From the NCBI GenBank assembly GCA_000497125.2, contig CM035318.1, positions 1,236,001 to 1,300,000 of the forward strand: 64,000 nt of DNA. The letters run 5' to 3'. Origin of the DNA: Spironucleus salmonicida. Taxonomy: Eukaryota; Fornicata; Diplomonadida; Hexamitidae. The position numbers and the translations under genes are program-made. The stretch's first letter is position 1, and each line of letters starts with the position of its first letter. The notes beneath the pieces were generated by a model. The model did no database searches. It was not told the origin of the DNA and saw only the letters and a list, made by a program, of their open reading frames with translations. This document shows, one piece after another, positions 1 through 13,008 of this stretch.

Positions 1-1
1 T

Positions 2-661
2 TCAGATGACTTTGACCTGCTAAAAAAGCTATAATTTTCGGACATTGAAATTACTAGTGCCGCAGAGGCAATTCTGTACGCGATTCTGAGTACACAGCAA
101 GACGAGCTGCAGGACCGGTACGTCCAAAATAACAGTCCGGCGCAGTTGAATATCACGGTCGTCAACCTTCTTCCGGACCAGGATACGGTGGAACGATGCT
201 ATCATGCAGTCAAGGCTAACCAGGATGTGTTCGAGTGGGCCCGATGTAGTGCGGTAGGACTGATGGTTCCCGACGAGTGATGGCACAAGGTTCACTTGAT
301 TCGCATGCGAGGGTTACGAATGCCAAGCCTCACACGGCGGCGGGTGGTGTGGAAGTGTTACCTGATCTGGCTCTTCACGGGTGTTTTCGGCGGTCACTAT
401 TTCTATTGCTTATAATACGAGGCAGGGTTCATCTACCTGTTGACCTTGGGCATATTCCTTTTCGGCTGGCTCGGTGATCTCTTCATTATCCCACTGCTTG
501 TCTTTTAGGCCAATATGATTGTAGACTAGCGAAATCAGCGTGTGGTACGGGAGGGCATTGGCGCTAATATCAAGGACAACCCTGGGCTGCGAATTCAGAC
601 CGTACGATAGGTGCGGCCCACTCCCGACGACGGGGATACTGAGTTCGCACGATGAGGTCAT
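2..661 (-). CDS. Arm gene 3, hypothetical protein (left copy)
   Basis: A 219-residue frame ending in TGA at the extreme left edge. It overlaps the preceding arm gene by four bases (ATGA), a coupling typical of compact viral or bacterial-like gene sets. The tail of the frame lies outside the repeat and therefore differs from the right copy. No family recognised. Part of the possible virus-derived unit. Confidence 0.6.
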
Positions 662-2268
662 TTATACTCTTCTTCAGGCTAGAGTAGTACGACTTCTTGG
701 CCATCGAGCCAGTCCTGAAGGTTTTACTTGCGCCGCACGACCCATAGCATCTGCTCCAGGTAAGCGTCGGTCGGAATGAGGTTTATGGTGTTCACATTGA
801 TGGCGCCTGGTTGCGAATTAAGCAAATAATTCTACTAAAGATCCTCCTGCATGGCCTTGGACACCCGGAGAACATACTACCAGGACATTTCGAGTTAGGT
901 CTCTACCGGTAACTCTAGCTCAGCGATGCGCGCCTAGTCCTACTCCATAGTTGGTAATACTGGCTTATCAGGCGGATACAGAGCGATAAACTGTTTGAAT
1001 TCCTTGATCTTGCGAGAATCAGCCTAGAGCACGCGCATTTGCCGGGCGATAAAATGGTCTTTTTCTGTCTTCCAAATTTGAAATGCAGAGTTCTTCTAAT
1101 ACCCAAGAAGGTAGCTCATCAGCACATGGACCCTGGCGTTATTTTTTGTGTTTAAGTCATGAACACTCTGTACTATAAGCTCCTTGCTACTGGTGAAGCG
1201 AACTACTGCACCTAGGAAGCATTGTTGGTTGTAGTTCTCAAGAAGGAGCGCCTTTGCCGTCCTTAGTGAGCTAATTCGGTTGTTTTTGTTGCGCCTGTTG
1301 ACGTAAATCCTAAGGTTTCGTGTGATAAGGAATGCTGCTCTGAGTTCAGCCTGCTCTCGGTTGAATTGATGTCGATTGGAGAGACCTCTGAGGATAATCC
1401 CTTTGGCCCAGAGAATTAGGTTGTTGCTACGCTTAATCTTGTCGTATACCGCTCCCACCTGCCGCAAAACAGCAATGCGGCTGGAAAAGAAAAGGTAGAC
1501 TCCTAGAGTATTGCGCTAATTTATAAATATCATCGGTAGTATCGTTGAGATCTTGGGTTGCGAAACATTGTTCTAGGCATCGAACTCTTCTCGCTCAAGC
1601 AGATTTCGCTTCCGGGACAAGACATTATCAATCTATGCATCGGTTAACATCCCCTAATACTATCGTTTTGCCTATAGGCGTGATTTTCGCATAGCATCCG
1701 AGATGTTCTGAGCAAGATTATGTGTCACAAAATTATCAATGAATTTAATCTATGGCAGTCCTCTACAAATCAAGTTACGATGCTGTTTGCGTTACACCAA
1801 GTGATTATTGTACGTATTAATGGCCTCCTACCGTTGGATCTGCTACGACTCAAGTACGAATTTTCGCAAAAGGTCAGGATGTTAACGCAGGATCTTGATT
1901 TTCTCCTACATGGGGATATTGGCGTCCATAATGTTATCATTAGTTGCATTTTCGCTTTGATTTTCCTACGCAGCCTCAGCCTTATTCAGAGATACTGGGA
2001 GAATGTCGTTCAACGAAAACTGCTACTATCTCGCTTCCTTCGGTACAACATTTGACTGCTGTTTTACAGTCTGAATCTGGGACTCGAGTGAGTCCATGGT
2101 AGTCTGCAGCTACTACGTGTCCACAAGCTGCTTTTAAGTGTGGGCGGCATTTTTACGATTATACTTCACTGACCGTGTATTGCTAGAACGATTCTAAGCC
2201 ATGGTTGCTGCAGCTAATTGGTTATACAGTGTGATCGTAGGTGATGGCTTTTGAACCGAGTCTATCAT
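658..2268 (-). CDS. Arm gene 2, basic Gln-rich protein (left copy)
   Basis: A 536-residue frame, strongly basic and Gln-rich, with many Arg-Asn-rich helices; no recognised domain. It sits between the fibre-like gene and the small gene 3, with which it overlaps by four bases. The right arm has the same frame. A structural or nucleic-acid-binding role is only a guess from charge. Confidence 0.7.
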
Positions 2269-2317
2269 TTTGCGGAAGGGTGTCTAGGCCAATATATTTA
2301 ATGCTGTCTTTAATCAC

Positions 2318-4084
2318 TCATCGCTAAACTATTCTCGGTGCCACTACTGTCGTACTATTCGTACTTCCTACCACCACAGTGTCACCAGAGACTGCTATGA
2401 TACCCAGCTATAGAGCTTGATCAGTAATCGCTGGTTATCCTGCCAGGATAAGGTCAGTGCACCTGAGGGACTTTACTTCTAGATTAGCAATATTTGCAGA
2501 CTTGTAAATAGTTATACCACCACCCAGATCGTCTGTGGTTAATGAACCAATCGTACTGTGGGTAAAGACTCCTGTGGAAGAATTAAGACTGGTTAAACTA
2601 GTCGCGCCTGACACAACCAGATCTCCAGTGAGTGTATTAGCCCCAATAAATGAAAGAGATGTACCTAATTGCAACGCTCGGGTGGTAAAAATTCCCTATG
2701 TTTGAACCACCTAGGAAAATACTAGATTTGGTACAGTAATCCCATCACTGAGTGTGAGGGAACTAGTTTGCAGTGCAGGAGCAGACAGTATAGTTGTTAC
2801 TAGGTTTTCACTATGAAGCGCGTACGTAGTAATATCTATACACTCTAGCGAATCAATCTAATCTTGTATTGCACAGGACCCGGTAAATGTAAAGCTTTTC
2901 ACCGTAAGTGCACCAATATTGGCTGTTTAGAATGCAGTAAGGTGAGAAAATTTCGCGTTAGTAAGCGTTAAGGATGTCGAAGATCCGGTTGTGAATTAGG
3001 CAGATGATATTTCCGTAGCGGCTAAACGCCCATTATTTACTACAATAAATGATGTACGAGCTGTTTGTAGGGTCTTAGTTGCTAGGGCAAAATTAGACGA
3101 TGAGAACTCTGTATCTACAGTGGCTGTATTAGACTGTGCGATATCTGTCTGGATGGACTCTGTTATGATTGATAGCTAAGGTTATTGTTGCGAGTGAAAC
3201 TAAATAGCTGATTGAACTCCGTTCATGTGAACTAGTAAAGAAGTATCTACAATAAGGTCGTCCACAACAAGAGTACTCTGATCTCCAATCATAAAAAATA
3301 GGAGACACATATGTATCAGAAGACCTAACGATATAATAAAAAATAAGGCAAACACGACAAGGCTGGGAACGTTACAGTCCATGGATATTAAGGAATCATT
3401 ACCGAATACCTAGATGAGGTGATGTTTTTCGTCACAATCATCATCTGAATGCAACACTGCCGAGTTATTTAAAACGCAGGTATCCTATCTCTGTACTAAC
3501 TGGTCGTTTGTAACTTCCATTGCAGGAGCTACGCTCTCTGGAAGGAACTCATATGCTGCCAGTATGCTATGAGATGGGTACAAAATCTGTCGCTGATAAT
3601 AGATGATATATTGCACACCGCCATACTAATTAATGAAGAAACTGTCAGTAAGAATCCGAATAAGTTACGACAAAGTCTAGGATTCCAGTACTCTGGTAGC
3701 AGAACCATCCTACAGTGTAAACACTGAACCCGTATCATCAGCAGTTATACAAGTTCCACCTCCAAGAACAATCGCACCAACTTCGTAGCCTTTCGACACT
3801 TGAACCTAAGACGTACGGATAATACGGAGCTATGGAAGCTTACCACGCAGCTTTCCTCCACACTAACATTAAGTACGCGTAGATATAACCGCTACATGTC
3901 CTCTGAAGCCGCATTCAGAACATGCGGCGTTAGATGAAGCGATCTACTCAGCAATGTCCTCTGGAAGCTGGTTCAAGGAATCAGCTAGAATACGATGGAC
4001 AGATGCACTAGGAGTTGGCTGGAATATAAACGGACGTGCAAGTAACGATAACGTATTGGCAAGAGCACGCTAAGGTCCATTCAT
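2318..4084 (-). CDS. Arm gene 1, membrane-anchored fibre-like protein (left copy)
   Basis: A 588-residue frame. In order it shows a possible zinc ribbon (two CxxC/CxC pairs in the first 90 residues), a hydrophobic segment near residue 245 that could be a membrane anchor, and a long Ser/Thr/Leu-rich C-terminal part with repeats such as LTGDLVVSGATSL that resemble beta-solenoid fibre shafts of viruses and phages. Resemblance is by pattern only. It starts 48 bases after the central gene's stop on the same strand. Confidence 0.7.
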
Positions 4085-4131
4085 TTAATTTTTGTCCGAC
4101 TATGATCTATTTGTAAAATGATAATTATTAA

Positions 4132-7100
4132 TCACCCCATTAAATCTTAAAATCCTGGAATTTAACTAATTCCTTTACAATTTCTAATTGCTTCTTAGCA
4201 TTACTCAAAAACTATATTTTATAGATCTTTGTCGATTTCAATCTTTCCGAAAATTATTAATATACAAAATAAACATCCAACACCAACCGTTTAAAAGCCT
4301 AGTAATTCATTATCGATAGACTTCATATAGACATTGACTTACTATACAAATGAACAAATACATGCTCCTAACTCACCTGAAATATTATTTTTAATTAAAT
4401 TAAGTTTATCTAATTTTTTAGATAGACATAATAAGCATAAAATACTAGGATTATTGAAAGGTCTAAAGTCTACTATGTTAAAGACTTTTGTTAGATTTTA
4501 CAGGCTATAAATAATATTTTTAATTATTTCTTTCCCTTTTACATCTTTTTTAGACTCAGATAAATCTTGCACATATATGTAAAATAACTACTCTACTGCG
4601 ATAATTATATCTAGTAAGCCAGCAATAACTTTCATGTTAACTGAAAATAGCATGTTTTATTTAATGTCACTTATAAGATTGATAACAGCAGGTTTAAGCT
4701 AATCTGGAAAATGGTCAAAAGAACAAAAAATACCTATTATTAAGAGTCCACGAAGCTTCAAATGTATTGGATTTTAAGAATTTTACTTGAAGATATTCAA
4801 TGATTATTATATAATTTGTTAATCAAAAGAAATAAATTAATGAATTGAAGGTAGTTAACCTGTTAATTACTTAATAAGATCAAATAGTTCCGTGTCATGT
4901 TCGTTTTATTCTGAAAAATCAATTAAAAATAATATTGAAAATTCTCCATAATTTTTTATTTTTAATCTTCGTATTTTTGACATTTAAGTAAAAGAAGACA
5001 TAGCTGATGATGATTCCTAATTGAACTAATTAGAGTGATTTTATGGAGGTATTGAAGTAAAAATAGTATTGTTTAAAGGCAAATATGGTGGATTTTATGA
5101 AGACTAAAGTTAAATTAGCGGAGTTTATTTAATCTTAGTCTACAAATCTTAAATTTAAGGATCATTAAGAGAAATCGGCAATGAAATATTAGATGAATTT
5201 AGAGGATGATCCTGTGATAAATCCTAAAATTCTTAAAAGTCTGTTTAAGCTAAATTTTACTGAACTGTAGATTGTAAAGAATCTTTAAGTATTTTGGTTT
5301 TTAAAATGGACTGGCTGACTTCTGGTGGTTAAACAATTGGAATTTGAATATTTTATTATTTCAGTGGACTAAAATTTAGAGATTTATTAATATTTTGTTA
5401 TTATTATTCTTTCAAGACTTCTAAAATTTAATCTTTTAGTCCTATTTTCACTTACTTTATTTATAATGGTGAAAGAAGTAATTTTGTATCTTATTTAATA
5501 GTTTTTTCAAATAAATTATCTACTAAAGAATCTACATTTTATAGTTCATCAAATAATGAATCTTTTTATGAACGCAGTTAAAATTTATCAAGACTTTAAT
5601 TTTTAGTATTTGGTTAAGGAGTAGGGGTAGATAATTAATCTGTATCCTCATTAAAAAGAGATGAATGCAGTAATTTTTACGATTGTTGCTATTGTTATTT
5701 ACTTGAAGTATATTTAAGTTACCCATCCTATGTTTTCATTATATTTTTTTATCTAGGAGGCTAAATTACTTCAATATTTGGTATATAAGAATCTTCTATG
5801 AATTATTAAATTTTTTATGTTTCCCCAAGTTAAGATTTTCGTATTTGCTCATTTTTAATATAAGTTAGTTCTTTAATTAATTTTTTATTTAATTATAGGT
5901 TTGCAATCTTACTTCTTTGAAGCTAAAAATCCTAAGATTATTTTAATTATAAAATTTCGTTTTACAAGTCTTATCTTTTTAATTATTCTTCTTTCAACTT
6001 CTTTCTCATCTCAATATTAGTTTACCTTTCAGCAGTAGTGAAAGTTTTCATTTAATTGCATTTAATTTATAGTTCTGTTACATTTTTATCCTTCTGTAAT
6101 AAATCTTAATTTAACTAATATATCTTTTTAGAGTATTTCTCTTAATGAATTCTAGGTGATTTAACTTTATATATTTTCTAAGGTGATTTTACGTGTTATG
6201 ATACTACTAGATTTTCCTTTTAAGTTTTGAGTGGGCTTTTTAGAGCTTAATAAGATCTTAAAAGTTTAATGTCAAGGTTTTCCACGATAGGTTTCTTTTT
6301 ATTCTTAATCTTTTTAATTTTCTACACTGTTGCAATCTCATAACCTTACGAGGAATTATCTGATTAGCTTTATTAATATATATTCTATTCTTAATTTGTA
6401 TTTACTTCATGTTATTATTATTGATTTTATTTTTTAGTAAATACAAATTGGTGTATATCATTAATATCTTCAATAGATTTATTTAAATCTTAGTAATCAG
6501 GGTTTTCTTTAATTGCTACCTATATTGGTTGACTAATAATACTATTGTTTTTAATATTACCATTAGTTTAATTAATCTATTGTTATTATAAATCATAAAT
6601 AATTTACTCTTTATCAATTATCTACTGTTCTAATTTTTGAACTGTTGAATCCTATTCTAATAATCTCTAAATTGACTGCTCTAACTATTCTTTATTTTAA
6701 AAAATTTATTCTTATGGTTTTGTTTATAGTATAGATTTACTTAATCCTAAACTATTATCATTTTATATTTATTACTAAATTATTGTATTTTATTCAGATT
6801 ATTACTCACATTTTTTATCCTAAATATATTAACTCATTTTTATTTTTAATGGTGATTCTGATCTAGTCTCACTAAAACTGTTATTATTTGTAATTTCAGA
6901 AACGCTACAAATCATTTTCACTATTTCATCTTCCTCATTCACTAACAATGAATGAGTCAATTGATTATCTGATTGTAAAATAGTCGATCTTATTGTAAGA
7001 TCATTATTAGTTTTAGTTAATGAATTTTTCTACAGTTTATGCTTTTCTACTAATTATTATGTTAATTACGAGCTATCAATCAATGATGGTGTATTTTAAG

Positions 7101-7740
7101 ATTTAGGTTATGAAACAGACTATAGTTAAACATTTGAATCTTGACAAGGCAATGATACTTAGGTACCTTGTAAATTACTTTATAGTTTTTAGAATTATTA
7201 TAATTATTTAAGCTTTACTAGTTATATTTCATTGTTAATCAGTTATTAGATTTCAGATTTATCATTACTTATATTCAAGCTAGTACTCTAATTAGCAAGT
7301 TGTTATACTTATGAAATATTATTGGACTTTTGATTACCCACTGAATTTATGTCGCATTAATTAAATAAACTAGTATGATCTTATTATAGTTATATTTCTT
7401 ATTATATTTTGAATGAATTTTAAGGTCTACTAGATAATAATGAATCAAAATTCTAATTTGCTTCATACTAGTTTTGTAATAATTTATTATCGCTATGTTA
7501 ACTAGACTATGAAGTCTCTTCATATGATTATTCATCAATTTCTATTTCTTCTTTTAGTTATACAATCATTTTTAAAAGATTAACCGCGACTTAAGATACT
7601 AAACTATCAACATTATGGGCATCATCTGATGTTGACTCTTATTCTGATTAAATAGTTATATTTTCTAAAGATACACTTGGCATACTCTAAGAAAGCTATG
7701 ATTCCATTTCTTATTCCATCAGACGTCTAAATTCTGACAT
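4132..7740 (-). CDS. Giant Gln-rich coiled-coil protein
   Basis: One frame of 1202 residues with no TGA over 3.6 kb, filling the unique centre of the inverted repeat. I checked every TCA triplet on the plus strand: none lies in this frame before 4132. The protein is rich in Gln, Ser, Asn and Glu, with long stretches that look like coiled coil or disordered polar sequence; nearly all its Gln codons are TAA or TAG. It is far more AT-rich than the arms, so it probably has a different history from them. Its start is 54 bases from the divergent right-arm gene 1. No family recognised; a cytoskeletal or scaffold role would be a guess. Confidence 0.85.
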
Positions 7741-7768
7741 TTTATTATATAATAAATATTATATCAAG
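7741..7768 (-). promoter_or_regulatory. AT-rich TATTATTATA-like start element
   Basis: A run of TA/TTA repeats directly before the start of the central gene. The same kind of sequence precedes most genes in the window at about 5 to 50 bases, so it is a candidate core promoter or initiator. Inference from recurrence only. Confidence 0.35.
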
Positions 7769-7793
7769 TGATATATAATCTGATAAAAATTAA

Positions 7794-9560
7794 ATGAATG
7801 GACCTTAGCGTGCTCTTGCCAATACGTTATCGTTACTTGCACGTCCGTTTATATTCCAGCCAACTCCTAGTGCATCTGTCCATCGTATTCTAGCTGATTC
7901 CTTGAACCAGCTTCCAGAGGACATTGCTGAGTAGATCGCTTCATCTAACGCCGCATGTTCTGAATGCGGCTTCAGAGGACATGTAGCGGTTATATCTACG
8001 CGTACTTAATGTTAGTGTGGAGGAAAGCTGCGTGGTAAGCTTCCATAGCTCCGTATTATCCGTACGTCTTAGGTTCAAGTGTCGAAAGGCTACGAAGTTG
8101 GTGCGATTATTCTTGGAGGTGGAACTTGTATAACTGCTGATGATACGGGTTCAGTGTTTACACTGTAGGATGGTTCTGCTACCAGAGTACTGGAATCCTA
8201 GACTTTGTCGTAACTTATTCGGATTCTTACTGACAGTTTCTTCATTAATTAGTATGGCGGTGTGCAATATATCATCTATTATCAGCGACAGATTTTGTAC
8301 CCATCTCATAGCATACTGGCAGCATATGAGTTCCTTCCAGAGAGCGTAGCTCCTGCAATGGAAGTTACAAACGACCAGTTAGTACAGAGATAGGATACCT
8401 GCGTTTTAAATAACTCGGCAGTGTTGCATTCAGATGATGATTGTGACGAAAAACATCACCTCATCTAGGTATTCGGTAATGATTCCTTAATATCCATGGA
8501 CTGTAACGTTCCCAGCCTTGTCGTGTTTGCCTTATTTTTTATTATATCGTTAGGTCTTCTGATACATATGTGTCTCCTATTTTCTATGATTGGAGATCAG
8601 AGTACTCTTGTTGTGGACGACCTTATTGTAGATACTTCTTTACTAGTTCACATGAACGGAGTTCAATCAGCTATTTAGTTTCACTCGCAACAATAACCTT
8701 AGCTATCAATCATAACAGAGTCCATCCAGACAGATATCGCACAGTCTAATACAGCCACTGTAGATACAGAGTTCTCATCGTCTAATTTTGCCCTAGCAAC
8801 TAAGACCCTACAAACAGCTCGTACATCATTTATTGTAGTAAATAATGGGCGTTTAGCCGCTACGGAAATATCATCTGCCTAATTCACAACCGGATCTTCG
8901 ACATCCTTAACGCTTACTAACGCGAAATTTTCTCACCTTACTGCATTCTAAACAGCCAATATTGGTGCACTTACGGTGAAAAGCTTTACATTTACCGGGT
9001 CCTGTGCAATACAAGATTAGATTGATTCGCTAGAGTGTATAGATATTACTACGTACGCGCTTCATAGTGAAAACCTAGTAACAACTATACTGTCTGCTCC
9101 TGCACTGCAAACTAGTTCCCTCACACTCAGTGATGGGATTACTGTACCAAATCTAGTATTTTCCTAGGTGGTTCAAACATAGGGAATTTTTACCACCCGA
9201 GCGTTGCAATTAGGTACATCTCTTTCATTTATTGGGGCTAATACACTCACTGGAGATCTGGTTGTGTCAGGCGCGACTAGTTTAACCAGTCTTAATTCTT
9301 CCACAGGAGTCTTTACCCACAGTACGATTGGTTCATTAACCACAGACGATCTGGGTGGTGGTATAACTATTTACAAGTCTGCAAATATTGCTAATCTAGA
9401 AGTAAAGTCCCTCAGGTGCACTGACCTTATCCTGGCAGGATAACCAGCGATTACTGATCAAGCTCTATAGCTGGGTATCATAGCAGTCTCTGGTGACACT
9501 GTGGTGGTAGGAAGTACGAATAGTACGACAGTAGTGGCACCGAGAATAGTTTAGCGATGA
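7794..9560 (+). CDS. Arm gene 1, membrane-anchored fibre-like protein (right copy)
   Basis: Right-arm counterpart of the frame at 2318-4084, 588 residues, essentially the same protein: possible zinc ribbon, a hydrophobic anchor, then fibre-like repeats. Ends in TGA at 9558-9560. Confidence 0.7.
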
Positions 9561-9609
9561 GTGATTAAAGACAGCATTAAATATATTGGCCTAGACACCC
9601 TTCCGCAAA

Positions 9610-11220
9610 ATGATAGACTCGGTTCAAAAGCCATCACCTACGATCACACTGTATAACCAATTAGCTGCAGCAACCATGGCTTAGAATCGTTCTAGCAATA
9701 CACGGTCAGTGAAGTATAATCGTAAAAATGCCGCCCACACTTAAAAGCAGCTTGTGGACACGTAGTAGCTGCAGACTACCATGGACTCACTCGAGTCCCA
9801 GATTCAGACTGTAAAACAGCAGTCAAATGTTGTACCGAAGGAAGCGAGATAGTAGCAGTTTTCGTTGAACGACATTCTCCCAGTATCTCTGAATAAGGCT
9901 GAGGCTGCGTAGGAAAATCAAAGCGAAAATGCAACTAATGATAACATTATGGACGCCAATATCCCCATGTAGGAGAAAATCAAGATCCTGCGTTAACATC
10001 CTGACCTTTTGCGAAAATTCGTACTTGAGTCGTAGCAGATCCAACGGTAGGAGGCCATTAATACGTACAATAATCACTTGGTGTAACGCAAACAGCATCG
10101 TAACTTGATTTGTAGAGGACTGCCATAGATTAAATTCATTGATAATTTTGTGACACATAATCTTGCTCAGAACATCTCGGATGCTATGCGAAAATCACGC
10201 CTATAGGCAAAACGATAGTATTAGGGGATGTTAACCGATGCATAGATTGATAATGTCTTGTCCCGGAAGCGAAATCTGCTTGAGCGAGAAGAGTTCGATG
10301 CCTAGAACAATGTTTCGCAACCCAAGATCTCAACGATACTACCGATGATATTTATAAATTAGCGCAATACTCTAGGAGTCTACCTTTTCTTTTCCAGCCG
10401 CATTGCTGTTTTGCGGCAGGTGGGAGCGGTATACGACAAGATTAAGCGTAGCAACAACCTAATTCTCTGGGCCAAAGGGATTATCCTCAGAGGTCTCTCC
10501 AATCGACATCAATTCAACCGAGAGCAGGCTGAACTCAGAGCAGCATTCCTTATCACACGAAACCTTAGGATTTACGTCAACAGGCGCAACAAAAACAACC
10601 GAATTAGCTCACTAAGGACGGCAAAGGCGCTCCTTCTTGAGAACTACAACCAACAATGCTTCCTAGGTGCAGTAGTTCGCTTCACCAGTAGCAAGGAGCT
10701 TATAGTACAGAGTGTTCATGACTTAAACACAAAAAATAACGCCAGGGTCCATGTGCTGATGAGCTACCTTCTTGGGTATTAGAAGAACTCTGCATTTCAA
10801 ATTTGGAAGACAGAAAAAGACCATTTTATCGCCCGGCAAATGCGCGTGCTCTAGGCTGATTCTCGCAAGATCAAGGAATTCAAACAGTTTATCGCTCTGT
10901 ATCCGCCTGATAAGCCAGTATTACCAACTATGGAGTAGGACTAGGCGCGCATCGCTGAGCTAGAGTTACCGGTAGAGACCTAACTCGAAATGTCCTGGTA
11001 GTATGTTCTCCGGGTGTCCAAGGCCATGCAGGAGGATCTTTAGTAGAATTATTTGCTTAATTCGCAACCAGGCGCCATCAATGTGAACACCATAAACCTC
11101 ATTCCGACCGACGCTTACCTGGAGCAGATGCTATGGGTCGTGCGGCGCAAGTAAAACCTTCAGGACTGGCTCGATGGCCAAGAAGTCGTACTACTCTAGC
11201 CTGAAGAAGAGTATAAATGA
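9610..11220 (+). CDS. Arm gene 2, basic Gln-rich protein (right copy)
   Basis: Right-arm counterpart of 658-2268, 536 residues, basic and without recognised domains. It overlaps the next frame by four bases. Confidence 0.7.
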
Positions 11221-11783
11221 CCTCATCGTGCGAACTCAGTATCCCCGTCGTCGGGAGTGGGCCGCACCTATCGTACGGTCTGAATTCGCAGCCCAGGGTT
11301 GTCCTTGATATTAGCGCCAATGCCCTCCCGTACCACACGCTGATTTCGCTAGTCTACAATCATATTGGCCTAAAAGACAAGCAGTGGGATAATGAAGAGA
11401 TCACCGAGCCAGCCGAAAAGGAATATGCCCAAGGTCAACAGGTAGATGAACCCTGCCTCGTATTATAAGCAATAGAAATAGTGACCGCCGAAAACACCCG
11501 TGAAGAGCCAGATCAGGTAACACTTCCACACCACCCGCCGCCGTGTGAGGCTTGGCATTCGTAACCCTCGCATGCGAATCAAGTGAACCTTGTGCCATCA
11601 CTCGTCGGGAACCATCAGTCCTACCGCACTACATCGGGCCCACTCGAACACATCCTGGTTAGCCTTGACTGCATGATAGCATCGTTCCACCGTATCCTGG
11701 TCCGGAAGAAGGTTGACGACCGTGATATTCAACTGCGCCGGACTGTTATTTTGGACGTACCGGTCCTGCAGCTCGTCTTGCTG
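11217..11783 (+). CDS. Arm gene 3, hypothetical protein (right copy)
   Basis: Right-arm counterpart of 2-661. The outer end of the arm lies within this frame, so its end is formed by flanking unique sequence and differs from the left copy. Whether a functional product is made is unknown. Confidence 0.45.
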
Positions 11784-12000
11784 CGTGCTAGGGATTTAGT
11801 AAAAGTCTCCAACCACCTAACTGGTTGCCTTTTATCTGGAAGCTTCAGATTTCAAGGTTGTCAAAATTGGCCAGTATCCTAAATATAAGATTTTACGGTC
11901 CATAGATTACCTTTAAATATAAATTATTCCAACTTTGTTTCTATTAATTTTGACTAAGTCTTATACCATATTTTCAATTTACCTTTAAAAAAGAACTAAA

Positions 12001-13008
12001 TCACCACCCTAGCAACTGCCGCACCGCCTCCTCCTTACCGTGTTGCTGCTACATCATCACACCCTGGATCCGCTTCTCATCCTTCATTCTAGTAGCATTT
12101 TCTTACCTTTCAAGCACCTTTTGGTCCAGCTCCGTCCTTTGGTCTATAAGCTCTAATTTCCGTCGATGTACTGTTTTTAGTTTTTCATCTTCGCGCCGCG
12201 CGGCCTCAATTTTGGCCATTAGAATGTCGTCCTTTTGAAGCTGATTAGCTTCTTTTTGAACATCGAAATTCATTTCCGATTTCAACTGCTCAACAAGATC
12301 CTTTTGTTCGATGAAAAGCTGCTCCTGAAGCCCTCGTTTGCGCTGCTGGCGCTCCACATTGTATTCCCTTTTGATCTCGATTAATTGAATTTGATTTTAG
12401 TTTTTCATTTCTAAAATCGATGATTTCGCTCGCGTCTAGGCCTCTTTGTACTGTTTTTCACGCTCAGCTTTGAGCTACGCGGCTTCTATTTTTTGGGTAG
12501 TAAGGATTGCATTTTCTGCAATTTTCTGTTGCTTCAGCTGATTGGTGAGCTGATACTGCATTTCCTGCTTTTTGCGCTTCATTTCGAGCGAGATTGCCTG
12601 GATCTGCTTTTGCATGAGCTTCTCCTACTAGAGTTGCTTAGCAGCTTAGAGCCTATCCTGATATATTTCCTGTTTTACAAGTTGCTTAAACTTTTCATTT
12701 TCCTGTCGCTGGTAAAGGTTGTCTTCAATTTTTAACTATTTTTCGTACATTTTCTCTGCTTTCTTGTATTACTAATTGTAGAAAAAATCATCATCTTTGT
12801 ATATTATCTTTGGCTCTGGCTTTAATAGTGAGAGGTCTGGGGCTGGTTCGTAGGTTTGCGTTTTAGCAAAGTAGGACTACATGAAGTCAGGAAGTTCGCG
12901 TTGTTTCTACTTCAGTAATTTCATTTCTCGTTCTAGTATCATCTCGTTTTTTATCTATTGCGCTGTTTTGATCTTTGGATGAGAAGAATGCTTCATAGTT
13001 TTTAACAT
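12001..13008 (-). CDS. Coiled-coil protein
   Basis: A 335-residue protein, Gln/Lys/Glu-rich and predicted by eye to be almost entirely coiled coil from about residue 80 onward; the composition (ERQQRKR-type runs) is like trichohyalin/plectin-homology ciliary proteins, but no specific family can be named. Start chosen at the first ATG (MLKTMKHSS); a second Met four residues in is equally possible. It ends in TGA at 12001-12003 and is separated from the S28 peptidase gene, which diverges from it, by about 170 bases. A cytoskeletal or flagellar role is plausible but unproven. Confidence 0.8.

Larger units (their letters stand above)
95..4093 (-). repeat. Left arm of the inverted repeat
   Basis: Reverse complement of 7785-11783; coordinates of matching positions sum to 11878. 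Identity is nearly perfect over about 4.0 kb. The sequences separate outside 95 on one side and beyond 4093 on the other. Confidence 0.95.
1..11783. mobile_element. 4-kb-arm inverted repeat unit, possibly virus-derived
   Basis: Two arms of about 4.0 kb in opposite orientation surround a 3.7 kb unique centre. The arms are near-identical and GC-richer than most of the window; each carries three head-to-tail reading frames pointing outward. One frame has fibre-like repeats of the kind seen in viral attachment proteins, so a virus-like origin is possible, but no capsid, polymerase, integrase or ATPase was recognised and the family is unassigned. Under the reassigned code the frames look whole rather than decayed. 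Near-identity of the arms implies a recent duplication or ongoing gene conversion. The left side may extend beyond the window. An assembly-made palindrome is an alternative. Confidence 0.5.
7785..11783 (+). repeat. Right arm of the inverted repeat
   Basis: Second copy of the arm, in direct orientation. Its inner end begins 45 bases upstream of the central gene's start codon and its outer end lies inside the third reading frame, where the sequence changes to unique AT-rich DNA. Confidence 0.95.

Noticed and set aside
4081-4134. Fusion of the central Gln-rich gene with left-arm gene 1 on the same strand
   Set aside because: The two frames differ and a TGA at 4132-4134 ends the central gene 48 bases before the arm gene's ATG.
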